DNA of 50,588 bases from Eggerthellaceae bacterium (GCA_017432445.1 JAFRJC010000067.1:1-50588), one strand, 5' to 3'. Positions 24,329-32,553 are shown, numbered from the stretch's first letter. Program-made: numbers and translations. The notes: generated by a model not told the origin, from the letters alone.

Positions 24329-25498
24329 TTGGCCGATAGGCGAGACATACGCTCCCGCACAACGCAGCGTAACCCGTTGAATACCGAATTGGGCACTCGC
24401 CCCGTACGGTCGGGTAGTCGCACGGATGCGAACAGGCCAAGGCGCACGTCGGGCGATGCCCGCAATAGCGCCAAGACCACCCGTACCGCTACGCGTCGTT
24501 CCGTTCAGCAAGGCCAGCGTCAATCAGCGGCGAGAGGTTCTGCATCGACGCGGCAAACTGCACGGCAGGAATTGCTGAACGAGCCTTCGGCGGTGGAGGG
24601 CGCCGTCGAAATGGGCGCGCCTGAATTCGACGGTACGCTACAACCAGAACAGGAGCAGCCCGAGCTCGTCTCCAAGAGCGTGGGCGAGCTGCGTCGCGAG
24701 GAGCGGACGAAGCGCTTGCGCCGGTCATCGAGGCGCTATGCGATGCGCTTCATCGTCATTATTGGCGTAATCGTGGCGTTGATCGCGGGGTGGGCGGCAT
24801 TGTACAACTCGCCGGCTTTCAGCATCGAGAGCGTGCAGGTTAACGGCGTCGAGCATTTGACCAGCGATGAGATGGCCCAGCTTGCAGCCGTTCCTTCCGG
24901 TTCGACGTTGCTCAGGGTGGATACCGAGACCATTGCATCTCGCGTCAAGCAGAGTTCCTGGGTCGAGGACGTCAAGATCAACCGTGTCTTTCCCAGCACG
25001 TTGGAGATAAACGTGACAGAACGCACCGTCATGGCAATTGTGGAAATGCCCAACAAGTCTGGCACTACTACGAAAAGCTGGGCCATTGCAGACGACAGGA
25101 TATGGCTCATGCCCATTCCCGACGCGAATACGGAAGCAGCCCAAACTACGAGCTCCAAGATCTACGAAGATGCCGAGAGCGTCGTGCACATCGTCGATTT
25201 GCCATATGGCACTCAAGCGGAAATCGGCCAGGAATGCTCCGACGAAACCGTGAACAATGCGCTCACCATACTCCAGGAGATGACGACAGAGCTTGCCGAT
25301 CAGGTGACCAAGATATCTGCGGCAAGCACTGCCGAGACCTCGCTGTTCCTGGAAAACGGCGTTGAGATCGCCTTCGGCGCAGCGGAGAACATCCGCGACA
25401 AGGAGCGCACCATTCTCAAGATCATGGAAGATAATCCCGACGGCGTGGCCTACATCAACGTGCGCATCGTCGAGAATCCCACCTGGCGCGCCTTGTAA
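24329..25498 (+). CDS. ftsQ: Cell division protein FtsQ (DivIB)
   Basis: FtsQ/DivIB is a single-pass scaffold that recruits FtsL and FtsB to the septum. The TTG start abuts the murC stop. The 389 residues contain a long Arg/Thr/Ser/Gln-rich cytoplasmic part (about 1-133), one transmembrane helix (about 137-158, MRFIVIIGVIVALIAGWAAL), a POTRA domain beginning FSIESVQVNGVEHLTSDEMAQLA near 163, and the FtsQ/DivIB domain (VKINRVFPSTLEINVTER near 215). The long polar N-terminus is typical of Actinobacteria. It is the last gene of the cluster; tRNA genes on the other strand come next, not ftsA or ftsZ. Confidence 0.9.
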   Translation: MADRRDIRSRTTQRNPLNTELGTRPVRSGSRTDANRPRRTSGDARNSAKTTRTATRRSVQQGQRQSAARGSASTRQTARQELLNEPSAVEGAVEMGAPEFDGTLQPEQEQPELVSKSVGELRREERTKRLRRSSRRYAMRFIVIIGVIVALIAGWAALYNSPAFSIESVQVNGVEHLTSDEMAQLAAVPSGSTLLRVDTETIASRVKQSSWVEDVKINRVFPSTLEINVTERTVMAIVEMPNKSGTTTKSWAIADDRIWLMPIPDANTEAAQTTSSKIYEDAESVVHIVDLPYGTQAEIGQECSDETVNNALTILQEMTTELADQVTKISAASTAETSLFLENGVEIAFGAAENIRDKERTILKIMEDNPDGVAYINVRIVENPTWRAL

Positions 25499-25525
25499 AC
25501 GCGGGCAGTAGCAGATTTGGATATG

Positions 25526-25547
25526 AAAAAGCCCCATGGCTGGGGCT
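25526..25547 (-). terminator. Duplicated terminator, distal copy
   Basis: This is an exact copy of the tRNA-Lys terminator hairpin, 201 bases away. Read on the plus strand it could also act on ftsQ transcripts, although the U-run is on the minus strand. Confidence 0.5.
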
Positions 25548-25726
25548 GAGGTTTCCATGGTGGACCGGCGGGGACTCACGATTTCCGCTTCGCGGAAATC
25601 AACGGCTCCGCGCTAAAGCGCTCCGCCCGTCGGGCTAAAAACAGCGCACTGCGCTGTTTTCTTAACGCCCTCCGACCTCATCGGTTCTCGTCCCCGCCAA
25701 CTGGGTTTCGGCGTGTTTTGGATATG

Positions 25727-25748
25727 AAAAAGCCCCATGGCTGGGGCT
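25727..25748 (-). terminator. Intrinsic terminator of the tRNA-His/tRNA-Lys unit
   Basis: On the minus strand AGCCCCA-GCCA-TGGGGCT is followed by TTTT, beginning 11 bases past the CCA of tRNA-Lys. Confidence 0.8.
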
Positions 25749-25758
25749 GAGGTTTCCA

Positions 25759-25834
25759 TGGTGGACCGGCGGGGACTCGAACCCCGGACCTTGGGATTAA
25801 GAGTCCCCTGCTCTACCAACTAAGCTACCGGTCC
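25759..25834 (-). tRNA. trnK: tRNA-Lys (CTT anticodon)
   Basis: Acceptor GGACCGG pairs with CCGGTCC, with discriminator A and encoded CCA. The D arm is GCTTAGTTGGTAGAGC. The anticodon loop CTCTTAA gives anticodon CTT, decoding AAG. The T arm has GGTTCGAGTCC. Position 27-43 of the anticodon stem is a G-A mismatch. Its 3' end is repeated at 25558-25577. Confidence 0.95.
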
Positions 25835-25932
25835 ATGGTAAGTATGTATACGCTTGAAAGCGCTCGACTATGGTAAGCGAACTCGGATGCGTTTGCAAGC
25901 GATTTCCAAGGACGCTCCACATACTCGCGCGC

Positions 25933-26010
25933 TGGGGTGGGTGAAGGGACTCGAACCCTCGGTCTCCAGAACCACAATCTGGCGCCTTAGCCAACTAGGC
26001 GACACCCACC
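25933..26010 (-). tRNA. trnH: tRNA-His (GTG anticodon)
   Basis: Acceptor GTGGGTG pairs with CACCCAC. An extra 5' G (G-1) faces discriminator C, the identity mark of tRNA-His. The anticodon loop TTGTGGT gives GTG, the T arm has GGTTCGAGTCC, and CCA is encoded. It probably shares a transcript with tRNA-Lys downstream. Confidence 0.96.
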
Positions 26011-26212
26011 ATCTGCAAGCGCAAGCCGATATTCTACGGTTTGTTCTGCTCTTTTGCAAGTGCTGCGCAAAGAAAAAAACGCCTTCGCGAAAAATGCACG
26101 CACACCATGGCTTAGCTCTAGGCAAATCGAGCTTTGAGGTGCGGGGAGGGCCATAGAAGGGGCATATGTTAGAGAGGCATGAGCTGAGAATCGATATCGA
26201 CTACAACTCGGT

Positions 26213-26743
26213 TTAAAGCAGGTCGAGCTCTACGGTATGAAGCGGTTCATAGAGGGGGCGCGGGCCGGAGAGATCCGAGTGGAAAAGCGTGATCTGGTCG
26301 ATGACCCCGCTTGCGGGACTGGGGGAGGGAAGCGTACCTGCGCTCAGGTTGACGGCGCGCATGAGCGTGATGTGGGGCAAAAACTTCTTGGCGTCGAAGG
26401 CGAAGTCGCGCCGGGCCAGCTCTTCGCGCACTTGCCGTGCCGCCGTTGGCAGAATGCCGGGTTCGCTGAATCCCTGCCAAAGCGTTGCCGACGATCTTCT
26501 GCCGAAGCTTCCTAAATCACCGAAAGTGCAAGTCGTCGCGTGCAACCCGCGGCATGCATCATCGATGGCGTCAGCTGCGTCGTCGATGCGCCAGGGGTCG
26601 ACATCTCCGAGGAAAACCAGTGTGACGTGGAACGAATCAGGGGCGACGAAGCGTCCGCGCAAGTTTGCGCGGAGCAGCGCCGATGTCTCGGCGAGCGCCT
26701 CGCGCATTTCCTCGGGCAGTTCTGCGGCGATGAACAACCTCAT
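26213..26743 (-). CDS. thpR: RNA 2',3'-cyclic phosphodiesterase (LigT/ThpR)
   Basis: Members of the 2H phosphoesterase family open 2',3'-cyclic phosphates at RNA ends. The 176-residue length is typical. It begins MRLFIAAELPEEMREAL, the family's opening, and has both HxTx catalytic motifs: HVTL near residue 39 in DSFHVTLVFLGDV and HITL near residue 124 in KKFLPHITLMRAV. The physiological substrate of bacterial members is unclear. It lies three bases downstream of the next minus-strand gene, so the two probably form one operon. Confidence 0.93.
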   Translation of the reverse strand: MRLFIAAELPEEMREALAETSALLRANLRGRFVAPDSFHVTLVFLGDVDPWRIDDAADAIDDACRGLHATTCTFGDLGSFGRRSSATLWQGFSEPGILPTAARQVREELARRDFAFDAKKFLPHITLMRAVNLSAGTLPSPSPASGVIDQITLFHSDLSGPRPLYEPLHTVELDLL

Positions 26744-26746
26744 AGG

Positions 26747-27667
26747 CTATTTTCTGAAGTTGGCAATACCGCGGATCAGGCAGAACACGGCAACTGCACC
26801 GGCGATGACCATGAATCCCGTGTCGTAGCCGCGTTGATAGAGCTGGATGACCAACGAGATGAAGATGATGGCGCCTGATATCCACAACAAGCCGTTCATC
26901 TGGTTCAATCGTTTTTCGCGTATCTGGGCGACGACGTCCTTGCTGGCGTTTTGTGCCGCCTCTTCTGCCAGCCGCTGCTCATATGCTTCCCAGTATGCGG
27001 CACCTTTTGCGTCGCGTTGGTTCGCATGCTCCTCCACGAGCTTCTTGTAGCAAGCAGCAATCAAGGCTGCCTTCTCGATCACGTCTTCGCTGGGGGAAGC
27101 TGCATCCTGTCCGCTGGGGTTGGCGGGCGAATCGGCGCCGCTTGCTGCGATCGACGCACCAGCTTCCGCCCCCTGGTCGAGGCCATAGTAGTGGATGATG
27201 TCGGGGAACGCTACCGCAGTAGCCGCTTCGCTTCGGTAGTCCTTGGTGCAATGCGATTTGCGAAACTCCTCGTTCAGGTCGAATCCCTCGTAATCGGGAA
27301 GCGCGATCCAGCTCGCCTCCATGAGGGCTCGGGTAAAGGGGAGGTGCTCGCAGACGACGAAGGAGGCGTTCTCGACCAGCTCCATGACCTCGTCTTCGTA
27401 TTGGTAGAGTTCCTGGAGGTCGGCGACGTCAGAAGGAGTAATGCCTCCCGAAGCCTCCGAAGCTTGCCAATCCTCGATGTTCTGAGGTTTAACCCTCTTG
27501 GCGAACAGGAGCTTTCCTTCCATATCGGTGATGGCTAGTTCCACCACCTCGTCGCCTTGCATGGCATAACCGGTCGTGTGCATGGCTATGGCGATGCCAT
27601 CCTGGAGCGGGAGTTGCGCGACTTCGAGCAGCCGTTCGTCGCCTTGGTCAAAAAACGAGTATTCCAT
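26747..27667 (-). CDS. Membrane-anchored protein with degenerate DnaQ-like exonuclease fold
   Basis: I do not recognise a named family. Start at 27667 (MEYSFFDQGDERLLEV) follows AGGAAGG. The part at about 25-120 is laid out like a DEDD 3'-5' exonuclease: AMHTTGYAMQGDEVVELAITD (ExoI-like), ASGGITPSDV (the usual IHGIT-EDV), and VVCEHLPFTRALME (ExoII-like, normally HNAxFD). The catalytic Asp and Glu are replaced (AMHTTG for DTETTG; T for D in the second motif), so nuclease activity is unlikely. An Ala/Glu-rich linker and a charged helix follow. Two transmembrane helices near 256-275 and 283-300 end the 306 residues. Coupled to thpR. Confidence 0.6.
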   Translation of the reverse strand: MEYSFFDQGDERLLEVAQLPLQDGIAIAMHTTGYAMQGDEVVELAITDMEGKLLFAKRVKPQNIEDWQASEASGGITPSDVADLQELYQYEDEVMELVENASFVVCEHLPFTRALMEASWIALPDYEGFDLNEEFRKSHCTKDYRSEAATAVAFPDIIHYYGLDQGAEAGASIAASGADSPANPSGQDAASPSEDVIEKAALIAACYKKLVEEHANQRDAKGAAYWEAYEQRLAEEAAQNASKDVVAQIREKRLNQMNGLLWISGAIIFISLVIQLYQRGYDTGFMVIAGAVAVFCLIRGIANFRK

Positions 27668-27866
27668 ATCACGCCTTCCTGGCATGCATGCTTACCAAAC
27701 ACTCGGATTTTACCTCATCGAACTGCAGGAGCGGAGATGGCAGAATCACTTATATCCCGTCATCCGATAATGCTGGAGTTTGCGGCAATTCATCCTAGAT
27801 GCAATGGGGAGGGCTGATGATTGTTTCCGCATGTCGGTGGGGAAGTGGTATCATAGCGCGGTACGC

Positions 27867-27943
27867 GCCCCCATAGCTCAGTTGTATAGAGCAGCTGCCT
27901 TCTAAGCAGCGGGTCGAAGGTTAGAGTCCTTCTGGGGGCGCCA
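27867..27943 (+). tRNA. trnR: tRNA-Arg (TCT anticodon) with unusual D and T loops
   Basis: Acceptor GCCCCCA pairs with TGGGGGC, with discriminator G and CCA. The anticodon stem GCTGC/GCAGC closes loop CTTCTAA, anticodon TCT (codons AGA/AGG). The T loop reads TTAGAGT instead of TTCRANT, and the D loop AGTTGTATA lacks the usual GG. The normal G19-C56 elbow pair thus appears replaced by U19-A56. Confidence 0.93.
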
Positions 27944-28024
27944 GCACCCGTCTACAGCGAACCACCTGATGGCGGTTCGTTTTGTTATGGCCCTAGTGGG
28001 CGCGATACGAGGGAAGGAGCCACG

Positions 28025-29035
28025 ATGGCAAGCTTGAAAGGCCGTGACTTTCTGAAACTGCTCGATTTCGAGAGCGAAGATATCGTCCATCTCCTGGATT
28101 TGGCTCATCAGCTGAAGGCCCTGAAGCGCAACGGAATTGTCCATCGTTACTTCGAAGGGCGCAATATAGTGCTCCTTTTCGAGAAGACGTCGACGCGTAC
28201 ACGCTGCTCGTTCGAGGTGGCGGGTTACGACCTGGGAATGGGAGTCACGTTCCTCGATCCGGGTAGCTCGCAGGTGTCGAAGAAGGAATCCATCGCCGAC
28301 ACCGCCCGCGTGCTCTCGCGCTTCTACGACGGCATCGAGTACCGAGGCTTCGGGCAGAAAATTGTCGAGGAGCTCGCCGAGTACGCAGATTGCCCAGTGT
28401 GGAACGGTTTGACTGACGAATGGCACCCCACTCAGATGATTGCCGACGTGATGACGATGCAGGAGAACTTCGGTCACGATCTGAGAGGGCGCAAGCTCGT
28501 GTTCATGGGCGATGCGCGCAACAACGTGGCCAATTCGCTGATGGTGATCTGCGCCAAGCTCGGCATCAACTTCGTTGCATGTGGACCGGCTGCTAACCAG
28601 CCCGAAGCCTGGCTTGTCGAGACCTGCACGGCCATTGCGGCCGGGAACGGCTCGACGGTGCTGGTCACCGATGACGTGGAACGCGGCTGCACAGGCGCTG
28701 ATGTCATCTACACGGATGTGTGGGTTTCGATGGGCGAGCCTGACGAGGTGTGGGCTCAGCGTATCGAGGCGCTTTCGCCCTATCAAGTAAACTCCCAGGT
28801 CATGCAGTATGCCGGTCCCGACGCCATCTTCATGCACTGCCTTCCCTCGTATCACGACACCAATACGACCATCGGCGCCAAGATAGCCGAGCAGTTCGGT
28901 ATCAACGAGATGGAAGTGACCAACGAAGTGTTCGAGTCGGCGCAGTCGCGCGTTTTCGACGAGGCCGAAAACCGTATGCATGCCATCAAGGCCGTCATCT
29001 ATGCGACGCTGAGCGACGAGCCGATTGCTGATTAA
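28025..29035 (+). CDS. argF: Ornithine carbamoyltransferase
   Basis: It converts ornithine and carbamoyl phosphate to citrulline, or runs in reverse in the arginine deiminase pathway (then called arcB). The 336 residues carry the carbamoyl-phosphate loop STRTRCSFE near 55, HPTQMIADVMT near 137, SMGEPDEVW near 237 and FMHCLPSYHDTNT near 275-287. The long HCLP loop with YHDTNT resembles catabolic enzymes, and no other arg genes are adjacent, so arcB-type use is possible. Sequence alone does not settle it. GGAAGGAGCCACG precedes the ATG. It follows tRNA-Arg and leads to a protease gene 20 bases on. Confidence 0.92.
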   Translation: MASLKGRDFLKLLDFESEDIVHLLDLAHQLKALKRNGIVHRYFEGRNIVLLFEKTSTRTRCSFEVAGYDLGMGVTFLDPGSSQVSKKESIADTARVLSRFYDGIEYRGFGQKIVEELAEYADCPVWNGLTDEWHPTQMIADVMTMQENFGHDLRGRKLVFMGDARNNVANSLMVICAKLGINFVACGPAANQPEAWLVETCTAIAAGNGSTVLVTDDVERGCTGADVIYTDVWVSMGEPDEVWAQRIEALSPYQVNSQVMQYAGPDAIFMHCLPSYHDTNTTIGAKIAEQFGINEMEVTNEVFESAQSRVFDEAENRMHAIKAVIYATLSDEPIAD

Positions 29036-29055
29036 GTAGATCGAAGGGATCGACC

Positions 29056-30441
29056 ATGACCCAAAGCGACGAATACTGGAACCATCAGCTGCCGAATGCG
29101 GGACAGCTGCCGCAGCAGCCCCAACCTGGCGCACAAGCGCCTTCCGAAATACAGCAGCCTGCTGACACGCCAGCGCAATCAGGCATTGTCGAGCCGATTG
29201 CGCCACAGGAGCAGCCAATTCAAGTAGCCGCAACTGTCGGGGAGCAGCTATCCGATTCCATTGAGGCAGAGCGCGTTGCAACCCAGGAGGTGTTTCAGCC
29301 CCAACCTCAGCAGCAGCCTGCGCCGCAACAGCCCCAACCGCAACAATCACAGCCGCAGCAAGCGCAGCAGCCCCAACCCCAGCAACAACCGCAGCAGCCC
29401 GCGGGCAACTGGGCTCCGCAAAACCAGGTTTACACGGAAGCTCCCGGCACACGCCCTCTTCCGCCGGCGTATGCATCTGCAACGCAGTACCAGGCAGTTG
29501 GTGCGCAAGAGAAGAAGAGCGGCCGCGGCTGGATTGTAGCCATCGTGGTCGTCGTATGCCTGTGCGCCCTCGTAGCCTTCACTGTGAAGACGTGCACCGA
29601 CTCCATGTCCTCGTTGGCGGATTTCTCGACGTCGAGCACTTCGAGCCTGGCAAACCTCACCGGAGACGCTGTTGCCGTCCTCGAGGTCGATGGCACCATT
29701 CAATACGATGACAGTGCTTGCAGCCCCGAGGGCTTCAAGAAGCTGCTCGACCAAGCGCAAAACAACGAACACGTAAAGGCGCTGGTCATACGCGTTAATT
29801 CTGGAGGCGGCACGGCGACGGCCGGCGAGGAGATGGCCGAATACCTGCGTCAGTTCGACAAGCCCGTCGTCGTATCGAGCGCTTCGATCAACGCTTCAGC
29901 TGCCTACGAAATCTCAGCGCAGGCCGATTACATCTACGTGGCGAAATCAACCGAAATCGGCGCAATCGGCACCGTCATGCAGGTCACAGATCTGTCGGGC
30001 CTGTTCGAGAAGCTCGGGATCAGGATGGAGACCATTGCATCTGCGGATAGCAAGGACTCGTCGTATGGCTACCGTCCGCTGACCGACGACGAGCGCGAGT
30101 ATTACCAGCACATGATCGACCAGATCAACGAGATGTTTATCGAAAACGTCGCAGAAGGGCGCCATATGGACGTTGAGAAGGTGCGCAAGCTCGCCACCGG
30201 CCTCGTGTTCACGGGCGTTGATGCGGTGGAAAACGGCCTTGCTGACGCGGTGGGTACGCGCGAGGATGCCGTCAAGAAGGCGGCAGAGCTTGCGGGCATC
30301 ACTGACTACACGACGGCTGACTTGAGCTTTTCCACATACGATCTGGGAGAATTGGCTTACCTGCTCGGCAATGACCGCTCGACGACAGACGAGCTGATCG
30401 AGCTGCTGCATGAGTATGGCCAAACCGATGCGGCGCATTAG
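29056..30441 (+). CDS. sppA: Signal peptide peptidase SppA-like protease (S49) with Gln/Pro-rich tail
   Basis: S49 proteases digest cleaved signal peptides in the membrane. The 461 residues have a Gln/Pro-rich, probably disordered cytoplasmic part (1-150, with many PQQ and QPQ steps), one transmembrane helix (about 157-176), and a single S49 domain (about 203-440). The likely Ser nucleophile is Ser281 in INASAAYE, and the Lys partner is around Lys333 in SADSKDSSYGYRPLTDDE. VINSGGG-like VIRVNSGGGTATAGEE near 245 and AIGTVMQV near 303 are family marks. It is a single-domain form. Start RBS: AAGGGATCG. Confidence 0.88.
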   Translation: MTQSDEYWNHQLPNAGQLPQQPQPGAQAPSEIQQPADTPAQSGIVEPIAPQEQPIQVAATVGEQLSDSIEAERVATQEVFQPQPQQQPAPQQPQPQQSQPQQAQQPQPQQQPQQPAGNWAPQNQVYTEAPGTRPLPPAYASATQYQAVGAQEKKSGRGWIVAIVVVVCLCALVAFTVKTCTDSMSSLADFSTSSTSSLANLTGDAVAVLEVDGTIQYDDSACSPEGFKKLLDQAQNNEHVKALVIRVNSGGGTATAGEEMAEYLRQFDKPVVVSSASINASAAYEISAQADYIYVAKSTEIGAIGTVMQVTDLSGLFEKLGIRMETIASADSKDSSYGYRPLTDDEREYYQHMIDQINEMFIENVAEGRHMDVEKVRKLATGLVFTGVDAVENGLADAVGTREDAVKKAAELAGITDYTTADLSFSTYDLGELAYLLGNDRSTTDELIELLHEYGQTDAAH

Positions 30442-30455
30442 GACAGGAGCATCCT

Positions 30456-32441
30456 ATGGGATTGACTAAAACGTTCGAACGCCAAGAGTGGCCGGCCCGC
30501 GCCGTGGTCACAGCAGGCATGCCCTATGGCAACAAACCGCTCCATTTCGGGCATATAGCTGGCGTGTTCGTGCCGGCTGACTGCTACGCGCGCTTCCTGC
30601 GCGATCGCATAGGCGCCGAGAACGTGCGCTTCATCAGCGGTACTGACTGTTTCGGCTCGCCGATTGACGAGGGATACCGCAAGCTGGTCGAGGCGGGGGA
30701 GTTCACGGGCACCATTGCCGAATACGTCCAGCGCAACCACGATGCCCAGAAGGCCACGCTTCAAGCCTACGACATTTCGCTTTCCATCTACGAGGGCTCG
30801 GGAATCGGGCATGCGGGCGAATGCCAGCAGGAGCTGTCCGAGAACTTCATCCGCCGCCTGTACGAGAACGGCTTTCTGCACAAGCGCTCGACGCTGCAGT
30901 TCTTCGATGCCGAAGCGGGCATTTACCTCAACGGCCGTCAAGTGACGGGACGCTGTCCGGTGCAGGGCTGCAAATCCGATCAGGGTTATGCCGACGAGTG
31001 CTCGCTGGGACACAGCTACGCTCCCGAGGACCTCATCGCTCCCAAGTCCACCGTCACCGGCACCGTTCCCGAGATGCGTCCGGTCGACAACTGGTATTTC
31101 GACCTGCCGGCGTTCCGTGATTTCCTGATTCAGTATGTGAAAGGCCTGGAGAACGATCCGAACATCCGCGCCATCGTGCCGCAGACCTGCGCCGAGTTTT
31201 TAGGTGCTCCCATCATCTACGTCAAGAACGATGAGCGCGAAATGTTCGAGAGCGTATCCGATCAGCTCCCGCCCCATGTCGTCCGCGAGCCTGAGAAGGG
31301 CAAGGCCTCCTTCGAAGTGGAGTTCGCCTCCATCGACGAGCGCGATGCCGCGCGTGACGTGTTGCGCGTTGCAGGCTTGCGGTTCCGCACGGGCAAAGCG
31401 CTCGTGCCCTTCCGCATCACGGGCAACATCGAATGGGGAGTTAAAGCCCCGATCATCGATGGGGTCGAGGGGCTTACGGTGTGGTGCTGGCCTGAGAGCC
31501 TGTGGGCGCCTATCTCGTTCACCATCGCAGCCAACGATGCGCTCGGCTTGCCGGAAGGAAGCTGGCGCGACTTCTGGTGCGACGAGGATGCCGAGGTCTA
31601 CCAGTTCATCGGCCAGGACAACCTGTACTTCTACGGCGTCGTTCAGCCGGCGCTGTGGGAGGCGCTGCTCCCGGGCGATATCTTCTTTCATGAGGCTACC
31701 GAGCGCCCCTTGCGCCAGACGCGCCTTATCGCGAACTACCACGTGCTGCTGGGCAACAAGAAGGCTTCGTCGTCGGGTGCGGTAAAACCGCCCACGGCCG
31801 ACGAGCTGCTCGAGCATTACACGGCCGAACAGCTGCGCGCCCATTTCCTCGCGTTGGGGCTTGGCCAGAAATCGGTTGGCTTCAAGCCCAAGGCGTTCGA
31901 TCCCGATCCCGAGGTGCGCGCCGATACGCGCGTGGCCGACCCGGCACTCAAGGAATCGAAGCTGCTCTCCAATGTCTTCAACCGCCTTGCGCGCAGCGTG
32001 TTGTACGAGGCCAAGAAGAACTTTGATTGCAAGGTGCCTCTCTGCGAGCCGAGCGCGGGCGCGGTCGAGCGCGCGCAGGCTACGCTTGCCAGCTACGATC
32101 GCATCATGAAGAAGGCCGAGCTGCATTCCATCATGTCGCTTCTGGACGAGTTCATACGCTATGCGAACAAAGCCTGGGCTGATGGTATTTCAGCTGCAGA
32201 GGCGGCCGAAGACGCCCAAGCGCGCCGTCAGGTGCTTGCGGATGCGGCTTACCTGCTATGGGTTTGTACCTTGCTCATGCATCCGGTCGTGCCGCGCGGC
32301 TGTGAGGACATCTGCGAAAAGCTGGGATTCGATGCGCAGGCGTTCTTCAGCTGGGACCATGCTTTCGCCTCGCTCGCAGAGCTCGACGCAGCCGAAGAGC
32401 ATCCCGTGCAAGAGCTGCCCCCGCGCTACGATTTCTTCTAA
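30456..32441 (+). CDS. metG: Methionyl-tRNA synthetase family protein, divergent
   Basis: A class I aminoacyl-tRNA synthetase of MetRS type. The HIGH motif appears as HFGH (PYGNKPLHFGHIAG near 25-38), followed by FISGTDCFGSPIDEGY, a zinc knuckle CPVQGCKSDQGYADEC near 168-183, and VDNWYFDLPAFRDFL. The KMSKS motif near 430 is altered to KKASSS. About 50 residues near 275-325 (KGKASFEVEFASIDERD) look like an insertion relative to standard MetRS. The anticodon-binding helical part (KESKLLSNVFNRLARS onward) is present; no C-terminal EMAP-like domain. 661 residues. It may be the main enzyme or a second copy; a standard metG elsewhere in the genome would decide. Confidence 0.75.
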   Translation: MGLTKTFERQEWPARAVVTAGMPYGNKPLHFGHIAGVFVPADCYARFLRDRIGAENVRFISGTDCFGSPIDEGYRKLVEAGEFTGTIAEYVQRNHDAQKATLQAYDISLSIYEGSGIGHAGECQQELSENFIRRLYENGFLHKRSTLQFFDAEAGIYLNGRQVTGRCPVQGCKSDQGYADECSLGHSYAPEDLIAPKSTVTGTVPEMRPVDNWYFDLPAFRDFLIQYVKGLENDPNIRAIVPQTCAEFLGAPIIYVKNDEREMFESVSDQLPPHVVREPEKGKASFEVEFASIDERDAARDVLRVAGLRFRTGKALVPFRITGNIEWGVKAPIIDGVEGLTVWCWPESLWAPISFTIAANDALGLPEGSWRDFWCDEDAEVYQFIGQDNLYFYGVVQPALWEALLPGDIFFHEATERPLRQTRLIANYHVLLGNKKASSSGAVKPPTADELLEHYTAEQLRAHFLALGLGQKSVGFKPKAFDPDPEVRADTRVADPALKESKLLSNVFNRLARSVLYEAKKNFDCKVPLCEPSAGAVERAQATLASYDRIMKKAELHSIMSLLDEFIRYANKAWADGISAAEAAEDAQARRQVLADAAYLLWVCTLLMHPVVPRGCEDICEKLGFDAQAFFSWDHAFASLAELDAAEEHPVQELPPRYDFF

Positions 32442-32455
32442 AGAGGCACTGTCGA

Positions 32456-32553
32456 CGAGTTGGAGGTTAATCCTCCAACTCGCTTTCGAAACGGCAGAAT
32501 TTGGTACAGAAGCCGTTCGGTGAGAATGAGTTGGAGATTGCCCTCCAGCTCAT
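32456..32553. terminator. Two similar hairpins in the metG-nlpC gap
   Basis: CGAGTTGGAGG/CCTCCAACTCG (32456-32466 with 32472-32482) is a perfect 11-bp stem 15 bases after the stop. ATGAGTTGGAG/CTCCAGCTCAT (32526-32536 with 32543-32553) is a near copy with one G-U pair. Neither has a clear U-run. The remainder of the 291-base gap shows no gene. Confidence 0.5.

Larger units (their letters stand above)
25516..25778. repeat. 62-bp direct repeat carrying the tRNA-Lys 3' end, flanking a hairpin-rich insert
   Basis: Bases 25516-25577 and 25717-25778 are identical. Each contains the terminator hairpin AGCCCCA/TGGGGCT and the last 20 bases of tRNA-Lys with CCA. The 139 bases between hold two perfect hairpins: GATTTCCGC/GCGGAAATC (25580-25600) and AAAACAGCGC/GCGCTGTTTT (25638-25660). 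Only the right copy is joined to a whole tRNA. This pattern is what integration at a tRNA 3' end, or slippage duplication, would leave. Confidence 0.8.

Noticed and set aside
22841..24523. A 560-codon minus-strand frame opposite murC
   Set aside because: Antisense to a clear MurC with all its motifs.
27902..29482. A 526-codon minus-strand frame opposite argF and sppA
   Set aside because: Antisense to two recognised proteins, and it runs over tRNA-Arg.
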